The translations under genes and the position numbers were made by a program. Source: Verrucomicrobiales bacterium (GTDB taxonomy: Bacteria; Verrucomicrobiota; Verrucomicrobiia; Verrucomicrobiales; DEV007). From it: 64,000 bases of DNA. Within the stretch, counting starts at the first letter, position 1. Each line of letters begins with the position of its first letter. This document shows, piece after piece, positions 17,224 through 25,943 of the stretch. Location: assembly GCA_029213195.1 (NCBI GenBank), contig JARGNI010000017.1, forward strand, positions 44,977-108,976, in the 5' to 3' direction. The notes beneath the pieces were generated by a model. It searched no databases, was not told where the DNA came from, and worked only from the letters and a program-made list of their open reading frames with translations.

Positions 17224-18327
17224 ATGTGCTTCTTCCGATTTCTTTTTTCGCGACACTTTCTCATGGGCAGCCTGCTTTTCCTGCTCGCGGGCACTCTCGT
17301 AGTCACGGGAGGCATTCTTTGGTTCGGCTCCAGTTTCCTGATCCAGCCCCAGCGAAGACCACTCGAAGCGAGACATTACGAACTTCTCGAAGGCCCCGAG
17401 GAGTTTGGCCTATCGCTGGAATCCCACACTGTCGTGACCTCGGACGGAACACGACTCGACACTCTGCTGGCAACTCGATCGCTCACTCCTGGGAAAGCAA
17501 CTCGGACTCGAGGAATGACTGAAAGACTCCGAAACCAGGGGTTCATCTCTCACTCCACTCCTCGTGGGACCCTCGTCCTCCTTCACGGCCGCGGCGGGAT
17601 CAAAGAAAACCTGCTCTATGTCGCACAGCGTTTCGTAGCCGCCGATTTTCGCTGCATCGTTTATGATGCCCGCGCCCACGGTAAGAGCACGGGTGCTTAC
17701 TGCACGTTTGGAAAGCGCGAGGTTCAGGACCTCGAAGCCGTTCTCTCCTACTACCGCGACCGACTCGGAGAGAGAGACGAGAGGATCGGTCCGGTCGGTG
17801 CCTTTGGCAACTCCCTCGGCGCAGCGGTCGTGCTCCAATCCCTCGAAAACTTTTCCTCGGACTCTCCACGGATCGAGGCAGCCGTCGCGGTCGCTCCTTT
17901 TGCTTCTCTTCCGGAAATTGTCGTCAATGCAGGGCAGAAGAAGATTCACCGCCATCTTCCCCCGGAACTCATTCATGCCTCGATGCACCTGGGAGGCTGG
18001 CGAGCCGGCTTCCGCCCCTTCTCGATTTCGCCCCTCGCATCCACCGCCCGGTCGCGAACTCCCCTCTTCCTAACCCATGGTCGTCTCGATGGCGTGATTC
18101 CGATCCAGCATTCCCATCAGATCCGAGACGCTTCTCAAGCCAGCCCGCTGGTCTGGCGAGAGGTTCCCGATGGCTATCACTCCAACGTGCTGGCGACGGG
18201 TGGGGACGATCTCTACGAAGAGATGCTTCTCTTCTACCTTGAGAACCTCGGTGCCCCGTCCGGGAAGAACCGCCGAGCCGAGACATCCTTCCACCAAGCA
18301 TCCCTTTATGGGGTCGCAATGCGGTGA
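17224..18327 (+). CDS. Membrane-anchored alpha/beta hydrolase
   Basis: I use the ATG at 17224 (367 residues), after which a single membrane helix or signal anchor covers about residues 14-36. A TTG at 17188 and an ATG at 17263 are other possible starts. The hydrolase core shows LVLLHGRGGIKEN (oxyanion hole), YDARAHGKS, the nucleophile elbow GNSLGA, the acidic residue in THGRLDGVIP and the His in GYHSNV. This is the BEM46/YqkD-like type of lipase or esterase. The active site probably lies on the outer face of the membrane. It follows rsmE by 39 bases. Its 3' end overlaps the convergent gene by 22 bases. Confidence 0.85.
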   Translation: MCFFRFLFSRHFLMGSLLFLLAGTLVVTGGILWFGSSFLIQPQRRPLEARHYELLEGPEEFGLSLESHTVVTSDGTRLDTLLATRSLTPGKATRTRGMTERLRNQGFISHSTPRGTLVLLHGRGGIKENLLYVAQRFVAADFRCIVYDARAHGKSTGAYCTFGKREVQDLEAVLSYYRDRLGERDERIGPVGAFGNSLGAAVVLQSLENFSSDSPRIEAAVAVAPFASLPEIVVNAGQKKIHRHLPPELIHASMHLGGWRAGFRPFSISPLASTARSRTPLFLTHGRLDGVIPIQHSHQIRDASQASPLVWREVPDGYHSNVLATGGDDLYEEMLLFYLENLGAPSGKNRRAETSFHQASLYGVAMR

Positions 18328-19379
18328 AGCAAGCGCGAGGTCGTCGACTGCTCGATGGCAATCTGACGAAGTGGCGCATCGGGTTGCTCTGAGGGCATTT
18401 CCAGCAACATCGAAATCGACTGCTTGAGATACCGAAACGTCCTCAAAACAGGATCATAATAAATCTCTCCTCCGAGGCTCCCCCCTTCAAAACGCATCTC
18501 TGCGGAAAAGGCATCCTCTCCGGCATCCTCGGTCGGAAGCAATCCAGAAAGACTTCCCGAGACTCCGATCTTCTGACAAAGATGGCCTTCGAATTCGATG
18601 GAGCCCAGGTGGCGATAGGTGAGATCGAAACTGACCTGCCCCGCCCCACTGACCTCACGTGCGCCTTCGAGAGACCAGGTCTGCCCAGGACCAACCGGCT
18701 TTTCACTGGCTCCCTGGAGAAGGAGGGAAACCAACTCCGTCAACTCATCGGGACCAAATCTCGGCAGTGTATCCTTGGGCTTCGGATCGTCTGGCAGTGC
18801 CAGCGACTCTTCCGGAGCCACCACTCGGTTGTCCCGGTTGACCAGGATATCGATTCCCTGCCGGAGACCTGGTTGGAGATACTGGCCGAACTTGGATTTC
18901 CGGTCTTCAGCTTCGAAAGAATCATACTCCAGAGTAACTCCCGCGGATCGCAAGGAAACGACGAGGCGCTCGGTACGACCGCTGATGCGCACCCCGCTTT
19001 TCTCATCGGCACGTGGAGAGACAACAAACCGCGCCTGCTGTTCGAGAGAGAGCGCGCGGATCCCGTGATCGGGCAGTTGAGCTCGTAGCTCGGTATTCGC
19101 AGTGTAGCGATAGGTCTGCCCGAGAACAAACTGCGGGTCGATCTTGACCCGCTTCACCGGAGCCGGAGCCACCGCCACAGCAGGAGTCGATCCCGGAATG
19201 TTGGGGACCGTCACATCCTGCGCCACGATCACTCCCGAAAACACCAGGATCGCGATCCAACACAGACTCGTTTCAACAGGTCGCTTCACTCTTGCAGTGA
19301 AACATGAACCGCAGGGAGAAACAACATGCATCGGAAGCAGAAGGAGCGGTATCGCTACCGACCCCTCACTTTCGCGCAT
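18306..19379 (-). CDS. Secreted protein of unknown function, coupled to gltB
   Basis: The ATG at 19379 shares TGATG with the gltB stop, which suggests translational coupling; the alternative ATG at 19331 gives a more normal signal region. A hydrophobic segment (LCWIAILVFSGVIVA) precedes the mature part. The mature part, about 300 residues, is beta-rich and begins around KRVKIDPQFVLGQTYRYTAN. It includes regularly spaced polar and aromatic residues and a WSLEGAREVSGAGQVSFDLTY region. The pattern resembles periplasmic beta-barrel-like DUF6263-type proteins, but this is only a guess. I do not recognise a catalytic motif. The 3' end overlaps the hydrolase on the other strand by 22 bases. Confidence 0.65.
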   Translation of the reverse strand: MRESEGSVAIPLLLLPMHVVSPCGSCFTARVKRPVETSLCWIAILVFSGVIVAQDVTVPNIPGSTPAVAVAPAPVKRVKIDPQFVLGQTYRYTANTELRAQLPDHGIRALSLEQQARFVVSPRADEKSGVRISGRTERLVVSLRSAGVTLEYDSFEAEDRKSKFGQYLQPGLRQGIDILVNRDNRVVAPEESLALPDDPKPKDTLPRFGPDELTELVSLLLQGASEKPVGPGQTWSLEGAREVSGAGQVSFDLTYRHLGSIEFEGHLCQKIGVSGSLSGLLPTEDAGEDAFSAEMRFEGGSLGGEIYYDPVLRTFRYLKQSISMLLEMPSEQPDAPLRQIAIEQSTTSRLLHRIATP

Positions 19380-22300
19380 CACTTCGCCGCTTTCGCATCA
19401 GGCTTTTTCTCGACCGGCGCATCGGCGACGTCGCTCTTTGGCTGGACCCGCCAGAAACGAGCCAGTGCGTTGGACCAGTCACCGAGAATCTCGGTCGCTT
19501 TTTCACTACCCGTAGCCTCTTCGTGACGCTGGATCAGGGCTTTCAAATCCGCGGCATGATCCCCGTCAGCATCGAGACGAACGATTTCCACCATTTCCGG
19601 ATTGAAGAGTTTTTCGAAGCGCTCGGATTCGTCGTAGATGTAGGCGGCGCCCCCACTCATTCCGGCTCCGAAGTTCTTCCCGGTTTCCCCGAGAACCACG
19701 ACAGTACCATTGGTCATGTATTCACATCCGTGATCCCCGATGCCTTCCACGACCGCAGTTCCCCCGGAATTCCGCACGCAGAAACGCTCGCCTCCACGTC
19801 CGTTGGCAAAGAGATGACCACCCGACGCACCATACATGACGGTGTTGCCGAGAATGGAATTCTCCGATGCTTTGAAACTGCGATTCGCCGGTGGCTTGAT
19901 CCGGATCTCGCCGCCGGCCATACCTTTGCCGACGTAGTCGTTTGCTTCTCCAGTCAGGGTCAGACGGATCCCTCCGCAAAGAAACGTGGCGAAAGACTGT
20001 CCCGCACTTCCCGACAGCTGAATGTCGATGGTACCTTCGGAAAGGCCATGATCGCCCCAGCGCTTAGCCACGACTCCGGTGAGTTTCGTGCCGATATTCC
20101 GGTGGGTGTTTTTCACTTCGTAGGACAACGAAGCCGCTTCCTTCTTCTCGATCTTGTCACCGAGGTCTTCCAGGATCTGGTCGTCGAGAGGAGGCTCATG
20201 CAGTCCATCGTTGCGATCGCGCAGGCAGATCCGTGGAAGATCCTGCCCCGCTGCGGCGCCGACGTCGTTGAGAATCCGACTGAGATCGATCAAGTTGGCC
20301 TTAGGATGATCCGGCAGTTTCCGCTGACGGAGATAGGAGGTGTGCCCGATCAGATCATCGAGTTTGCGGACACCGAGAGCCGCCATGTGTTCGCGGACTT
20401 CCTCCGACACGGCGTTGAAGAAATTCACGACGTGCTCCACCTTGCCCTTGAACTTGGCGCGGTACTTTGGATCCTGCGTAGCCACTCCCACCGGGCAGTT
20501 GTTGAGGTGGCATCGGCGAACGTAGACACAGCCCATTGCGATCAGTGCGATCGTTCCGAAGTTGTATTCCTCGGCTCCGAGGGCTGCCGCGTGGATGATA
20601 TCCTTCCCGGTTCGCATCCCGCCATCCGTCCGCAGCGTGACCCGATCGCGAAGACCATTCATCATCAAAACTTGCTGCGTCTCCGCAATCCCGATCTCCC
20701 AGGGGAGACCCGCGTACTTGATCGAGCTCAATGGGGAAGCACCCGTGCCTCCGTCATGACCCGACACGAGAATGATGTCGGCATTGGCCTTGGCGACACC
20801 CGCAGCGATCGTTCCCACTCCGGTTTCGGCGACCAGCTTGACCGTTACCTTGGCGGCCGGGTTGATTTCCTTGAGATCGTGAATGAGCTGAGCCAGGTCC
20901 TCGATCGAGTAAATATCGTGGTGAGGAGGCGGAGAAATCAGGGTAACCCCCGGCTGCGTATTTCGCAGCTTTGCAATGAGCCCGTTGACCTTGTGACCGG
21001 GCAATTGCCCACCCTCACCGGGCTTCGCACCCTGCGCCATCTTGATCTCGATCTCCTCTGCGGACATCAGGTATTCCGCGCTGACTCCGAAGCGCCCCGA
21101 GGCGACCTGCTTGATCTTGGAATTTCCCCAGTCCCCATTCGGATACGGAGTGAAACGCCGGGGATCTTCTCCCCCTTCGCCACTGTCGGACTTTCCACCG
21201 ATGCGGTTCATCGCGATGGCGAGCGTCTCGTGAGCTTCCGGACTGATCGCACCAAGCGACATCGCTGCCGTCGTAAACCGACGGCGCACGTTCTCGATGG
21301 GCTCGACTTCCTCGATGGGGATCGGCCCCTCGTCATTGGGAACCAATTCGAAAAGGTCGTGAAGGGCGTGAGGCTGATTCAGCTTCAGCTCCTCGAGATA
21401 CCTGTCGTAGTCGTCGGATTCGCCACTCCTGACGAAGGTATGGAAATTCTTGATGACGCCACCACTGACGGCGTGAGTTTCCCCATCGCGACGGAAGCGA
21501 AAGAAACCCGGATCCCCGAGTTTCAACTCTCCTTTTTCATTGGGAACCGCGTCATTGTACGCCGCGGTGTGTCGAGCGATACTCTCTGCTGCGATCTCGT
21601 AAAATCCGACGCCGGCAATCTGGGACGGAGTGCCGGGGAAACAGCGATCGATGACACTGTCGGCGATTCCAACCGCCTCGAAGATCTGGGCACCCTGGTA
21701 GCTGTTGAGGACCGAGATCCCCATCTTCGACATGATCTTGAGGACCCCTTTTTCCAGCGCCTTGTGATAATTCACAAGCGCCTTCTCAACGGTAACCCCT
21801 TCGAACTTGTTCTTCGTATTTTTCTCAACCAGTTCGTGGATCGTTTCATGAGCGAGCCAGGGACAGACCGCTGTCGCTCCGAAGCCGATCAGGCAAGCCA
21901 TATGGTGGGTATCCCGTGCCTCCGCCGTATCGACTACGATACTGGTTTTCATCCGCTTCTTCGCCGCTCCGAGATGACGGTGAACGGCACCCACGGCAAG
22001 GAGTGCGGGAATCCCGACTCTCTCATGACTGATCGTTCGGTCGGTCAGAATCAAGGTCTCGGCACCGGCATCGACGGCGGCTTCAGCACGATCGCATAGT
22101 TGCTCCACCGCATCATTCAGCCCGTCTGCTCCACTCAGGAGGGGCCAGGTGATATCGAGTATTTCGGTAGGAAGGGAATCCATTTCCCGAAGCGCATCCA
22201 CCTGGTGGGTGTAGAGAAAGGGAGAGTTCAAGTGCACCACCTTCGCGTGGAGCGGATCTTCCACGAGGAGGTTTCGCTCAGGTCCGAGGTCCGCCTCGAG

Positions 22301-23938
22301 TGACATCACGAGATACTCCCGGATCGGGTCGATCGGCGGATTGGTGACCTGGGCGAAAAGTTGCTTGAAGTAGGTGAAGAGAATCTTCGGCTGGCGGGAA
22401 AGGACCGACAAAGCGGCATCGTCCCCCATCGAGTAGACAGCCTCCATCCCGGACTGCGCCATTGGGGCGAGGACCATATCGAGTTCCTCCTGGTTCAACC
22501 CGTTGGAAACCTGGAGTTGGGACCGTGTCAGCGGATCGTGCGTGGGATCTTCCGCCACGATCGGTTCGGGAGAGACAACCTCCCTGAACTTGGTCTGATG
22601 CTCACGCAACCATTCACCGTAGGGCTGCTGAGAAGCGAGGCGCTCCTTGATCTCTTCGTTGAAAACGACTTCGCCTTTTTCGGTATCGACCACAATCATT
22701 TCTCCGGGAGCCAACCGCCCCTTCTTCTCGATCATGTCATCGGGGAGGTAGCAGGTGCCGACCTCGGATCCGAGAGAGAAAATCCCATCGGTCGTGATCT
22801 TGTATCGGGCCGGACGCAGTCCGTTTCGATCGAGGGACGCAGCGACCGTGCTTCCATCGGAGAAAGCCAATGCCGCTGGACCGTCCCAGGGCTCGGCAAA
22901 ACAGCTGTGATAGCGATAGAAATCCTCGACCTCCTGGGTCGTGAACGGGTCGATCTTCCACGCTGGAGGCACGAGCATGGACATTGCGTGAGGAACGGAG
23001 CGTCCCGAAAGCACGAGCAGTTCGAGGGCCGCATCGAGACTCGCCGAGTCGGACCCGTCGGGATCGATGACGTGATGGAGATGCTGGAGTTCATCCCCCC
23101 AGACCTCGCTCTCGAATTGACCGATCCGGGAGTTCAACCAGTTTCGGTTTCCGCGCACCGTGTTGATCTCTCCGTTGTGACAGAGCATCCGGAACGGCTG
23201 GGCGAGTGCCCATGTTGGGAAGGTGTTCGTTGAGAAGCGCTGGTGATAAAGACAAACAACCGTCTCGTAGTCCTCATTTTTCAGATCGGAATACAACTCT
23301 TCGAGAGCCGTTGCGACGAGGAATCCCTTGTAGCTGATGAGGCGGTGACTCAGAGAAGGAATGTAGAAGTCGTCGATTCTTTCGTCGCTCGTCTTGTCCT
23401 CGATTTCCCGCCGACTGAGGTAGAGCTGGCGCTCGAACACGTCATCATCCATCCCGTCGGGACGCTTGAGAAGCAATTGCTGGATCTCCGGCATCGTATC
23501 GATGGCCTGCTGACCAAGCGCGGTAGGATCGACCGGAACCTTTCTCCAGCCGATGATCCCAATAGAACGGTTACGCAACACGCCCTCGGCAATGATCTGC
23601 GCCTTTTTCTGGTTCTCCAGATTGCTTGCAGGAAGAAAGAAGACGCCGACGGCGAGATCTTTCTCGTCCGCCACTTCACCACCCAGGGACTTGGCTTCCG
23701 GGAGAAGAATCTTGTAGGGAAGGTTGGTCGTTACACCCGCCCCATCACCCGTCTTTCCATCCGCATTGACCGCCCCACGGTGGGTCACATTGCAGACCGA
23801 ATCGAGTCCGAGACGAAGAACCCGATGGCTCCGAATTCCCTTGATATGAGCTACCACCCCGACCCCACAGGCATCCCGCTCCGCATCGGGTCGGTGCAGG
23901 GTGTTTTCGATTTTCGGACTCTTCAGATACTTACTCAT
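19379..23938 (-). CDS. gltB: Glutamate synthase, large subunit
   Basis: The start is the ATG at 23938 (MSKYLKSPKIENTLHRPDAE); the 38 residues upstream in the frame are not family-like. The product is 1519 residues. After a propeptide of about 23 residues, Cys24 in RDACGVG is the Ntn nucleophile of the glutaminase domain. The central and FMN domains follow, with GEGGEDPRR, SPPPHHDIYSIEDL and SGHDGGTGASPLSS. The cluster CVYVRRCHLNNCPVG supplies the three cysteines of the 3Fe-4S centre. The C terminus is the GXGXG beta-helix domain. It makes glutamate from glutamine and 2-oxoglutarate. No gltD is within the window. Confidence 0.97.
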   Translation of the reverse strand: MSKYLKSPKIENTLHRPDAERDACGVGVVAHIKGIRSHRVLRLGLDSVCNVTHRGAVNADGKTGDGAGVTTNLPYKILLPEAKSLGGEVADEKDLAVGVFFLPASNLENQKKAQIIAEGVLRNRSIGIIGWRKVPVDPTALGQQAIDTMPEIQQLLLKRPDGMDDDVFERQLYLSRREIEDKTSDERIDDFYIPSLSHRLISYKGFLVATALEELYSDLKNEDYETVVCLYHQRFSTNTFPTWALAQPFRMLCHNGEINTVRGNRNWLNSRIGQFESEVWGDELQHLHHVIDPDGSDSASLDAALELLVLSGRSVPHAMSMLVPPAWKIDPFTTQEVEDFYRYHSCFAEPWDGPAALAFSDGSTVAASLDRNGLRPARYKITTDGIFSLGSEVGTCYLPDDMIEKKGRLAPGEMIVVDTEKGEVVFNEEIKERLASQQPYGEWLREHQTKFREVVSPEPIVAEDPTHDPLTRSQLQVSNGLNQEELDMVLAPMAQSGMEAVYSMGDDAALSVLSRQPKILFTYFKQLFAQVTNPPIDPIREYLVMSLEADLGPERNLLVEDPLHAKVVHLNSPFLYTHQVDALREMDSLPTEILDITWPLLSGADGLNDAVEQLCDRAEAAVDAGAETLILTDRTISHERVGIPALLAVGAVHRHLGAAKKRMKTSIVVDTAEARDTHHMACLIGFGATAVCPWLAHETIHELVEKNTKNKFEGVTVEKALVNYHKALEKGVLKIMSKMGISVLNSYQGAQIFEAVGIADSVIDRCFPGTPSQIAGVGFYEIAAESIARHTAAYNDAVPNEKGELKLGDPGFFRFRRDGETHAVSGGVIKNFHTFVRSGESDDYDRYLEELKLNQPHALHDLFELVPNDEGPIPIEEVEPIENVRRRFTTAAMSLGAISPEAHETLAIAMNRIGGKSDSGEGGEDPRRFTPYPNGDWGNSKIKQVASGRFGVSAEYLMSAEEIEIKMAQGAKPGEGGQLPGHKVNGLIAKLRNTQPGVTLISPPPHHDIYSIEDLAQLIHDLKEINPAAKVTVKLVAETGVGTIAAGVAKANADIILVSGHDGGTGASPLSSIKYAGLPWEIGIAETQQVLMMNGLRDRVTLRTDGGMRTGKDIIHAAALGAEEYNFGTIALIAMGCVYVRRCHLNNCPVGVATQDPKYRAKFKGKVEHVVNFFNAVSEEVREHMAALGVRKLDDLIGHTSYLRQRKLPDHPKANLIDLSRILNDVGAAAGQDLPRICLRDRNDGLHEPPLDDQILEDLGDKIEKKEAASLSYEVKNTHRNIGTKLTGVVAKRWGDHGLSEGTIDIQLSGSAGQSFATFLCGGIRLTLTGEANDYVGKGMAGGEIRIKPPANRSFKASENSILGNTVMYGASGGHLFANGRGGERFCVRNSGGTAVVEGIGDHGCEYMTNGTVVVLGETGKNFGAGMSGGAAYIYDESERFEKLFNPEMVEIVRLDADGDHAADLKALIQRHEEATGSEKATEILGDWSNALARFWRVQPKSDVADAPVEKKPDAKAAK

Positions 23939-24284
23939 AGTCAAATTTACTTCAGTTGCCTCGTACGCGGTCTTCGGGACCTCGGTTTTCGGCCGAGACG
24001 ACGGAGAAATTTCGGCATTCCCCGTGGGAAATACGCTCAGCTTCCGTGCCAAGGCGTCCCGAAATTTGAAACTCCGGCCTCGTTATTTCGAAATTTTAGA
24101 AAAATTCCCTTCCTGAGCCGAAGTTGATTGCGGGGGAGCGAGTGTAGTCAGGATCTTTTTGAGGTCAATTCTCAACTTTTTCACATTTCTGCTCTCGATT
24201 GAAATCCAACGAATCACCCAAGTGGCCAGAAAAGCGTGTCTCCCCTCTTGCCACGGCGATCGGATTCTTTCATGCTCCCCTGCC
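23939..24284. other. Intergenic region between divergent gltB and DASS transporter genes
   Basis: This 346-base stretch holds the divergent upstream regions. I see two secondary-structure candidates: a short hairpin at 23981-23997 (CTCGG/CCGAG) and a perfect 9-base inverted repeat, AAATTTCGG at 24007-24015 and CCGAAATTT at 24059-24067, with a 43-base spacer. Both lie upstream of gltB and could form a structured leader or an operator. Around 24089-24112 the sequence is AT-rich and could hold promoter elements. No gene is supported here. Confidence 0.4.
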
Positions 24285-25844
24285 ATGAGTGAAACGCTGC
24301 GAACGGAAAATCGTTCCTCCAACGGAAAAAAATGGGGGTTCTGGGCCGGAATAGCCGCGTTTGGGCTCATGATTCTCTTCGGAAACCTCGATCCGGACCG
24401 ACCCGAAATCACGCGAATGGCCGCGATCGCCCTTCTCATGGCGATCTGGTGGATCTCCGATGCCATCCCCCTCGCGGCCACCTCGCTCGTACCGCTTGTC
24501 CTTTTCCCTCTCCTCGGCATCCTCACGGGCAAGGAAGTGGCTCCGATCTACACGAATTCCATCATCTTTCTTTTCCTGGGAGGCTTCCTCATTGCCCTGG
24601 CCATGGAACGTTGGAATCTTCATCGACGGATCGCCCTCAACATTGTTTCGATGATCGGTTCCCAACCGTCCCGACTCGTGCTCGGCTTCATGGTCGCGAC
24701 GGCTTTCCTCTCCATGTGGATCTCGAACACCGCGACTGCGATCATGATGCTGGCGATCGGGCTTGCCGTGATTCGAGAAGCGGAAACAACGTTTGGAAAA
24801 GAAGACACCGCCAATCTCACCGTCGCGCTTCTCCTTGGGATCGCCTACAGCGCCAGCATCGGGGGAATTGCGACCCTGGTGGGAACCCCACCGAATCTTG
24901 CTCTCGTCAGGATCTTCGAACTCAGTTTTCCCGAAGCCGAAGCAGCCGGATTCGGAATCGCATTCGGTCAGTGGATGCTCTTCGGCTTGCCGCTCTGTGG
25001 GATCATGCTCACGATCTGCTGGTTTGTGCTGACCCGAATTGTCTTCCGATCTCCGGAACATCTCCGTCTCGATCCCGAAGTGATTCACCGGGAAAAACGA
25101 GCCCTCGGAAAGATTGCCTATGAAGAAATCGTGGTCTCGATTGTCTTCGCGGCAACGGCCCTGCTCTGGATTTTCCGGAAAGACCTGCAGATCGGTGAGC
25201 TTAGCATTCCCGGTTGGTCCCAGTGGCTACCCTCTGGCACCTTTATCGACGACGGAACGGTAGCCATCACCATGGCCCTGAGCCTCTTCCTCATCCCGGC
25301 TCGTCGCAAGGACGAGGACACCAACAGTCATGGATCGCTCCTCGATACCGATGTGTTTCGGAAGATCCCCTGGCACATCATTCTCCTTTTCGGCGGCGGC
25401 TTCGCCTTGGCCAAAGGCTTCCAGGTTTCCGGCCTCTCCGAGTGGGTCGGAGCTCACTTTGCCGGGATCGAGAATGCCCCGACCTGGCTGATCGTGGGAG
25501 TCATCACCGGGGGGATCACCTTCCTGACCGAACTCACCTCGAACACCGCCACGACGGAGATGATCCTGCCCCTCCTCGCCTCGATCGCCTCCGCAGCCAA
25601 GATTCACCCTCTTCTCCTCATGATCCCGGCGGCCGTCGCCGCCTCGTGCGCCTTCATGATGCCGGTCGCGACTCCCCCCAATGCCATCGTTTTCGGCAGC
25701 GGTCGGATCAAGATCGCGCAAATGGTGAAAGCGGGGATTCTCATCAACCTGATCGGGATCGTCATCGTGAGTGCCCTTTTCCTCCTTCTTGGCCCCTCCG
25801 TCTTTCATATCGATCCGGAAACCCTGCCGAAATGGGCGGAATAA
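24285..25844 (+). CDS. DASS-family (SLC13) sodium/anion symporter
   Basis: The start is set at ATG 24285 (MSETLRTENRSSNGKK), giving 519 residues. The protein is strongly hydrophobic with about 11-13 membrane helices. Two SNT motifs mark the sodium and substrate sites: SNTATAIMML in the first half and SNTATTEMIL in the second. Each is paired with a TPPN loop (GTPPNL and ATPPNA). This is the DASS pattern of transporters for C4-dicarboxylates, citrate or sulfate. The specific substrate is not readable. It is divergent from gltB, so a dicarboxylate linked to nitrogen or carbon balance is plausible but unproven. Confidence 0.92.
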   Translation: MSETLRTENRSSNGKKWGFWAGIAAFGLMILFGNLDPDRPEITRMAAIALLMAIWWISDAIPLAATSLVPLVLFPLLGILTGKEVAPIYTNSIIFLFLGGFLIALAMERWNLHRRIALNIVSMIGSQPSRLVLGFMVATAFLSMWISNTATAIMMLAIGLAVIREAETTFGKEDTANLTVALLLGIAYSASIGGIATLVGTPPNLALVRIFELSFPEAEAAGFGIAFGQWMLFGLPLCGIMLTICWFVLTRIVFRSPEHLRLDPEVIHREKRALGKIAYEEIVVSIVFAATALLWIFRKDLQIGELSIPGWSQWLPSGTFIDDGTVAITMALSLFLIPARRKDEDTNSHGSLLDTDVFRKIPWHIILLFGGGFALAKGFQVSGLSEWVGAHFAGIENAPTWLIVGVITGGITFLTELTSNTATTEMILPLLASIASAAKIHPLLLMIPAAVAASCAFMMPVATPPNAIVFGSGRIKIAQMVKAGILINLIGIVIVSALFLLLGPSVFHIDPETLPKWAE

Positions 25845-25943
25845 GCCCATCCAACAGGGTCTGGCCATCGACTCGACACTGTTGAGTCTCCCTTGCGAGA
25901 CGCGGCTTTCGCGATACACTCCACGCCACCGCAAATTTTAGCT

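Noticed and set aside
19304..22099. A 931-residue open frame on the + strand, antisense to gltB
   Set aside because: gltB on the other strand has full family motifs over this stretch. The antisense frame is a by-product of codon bias and has no recognisable domain.
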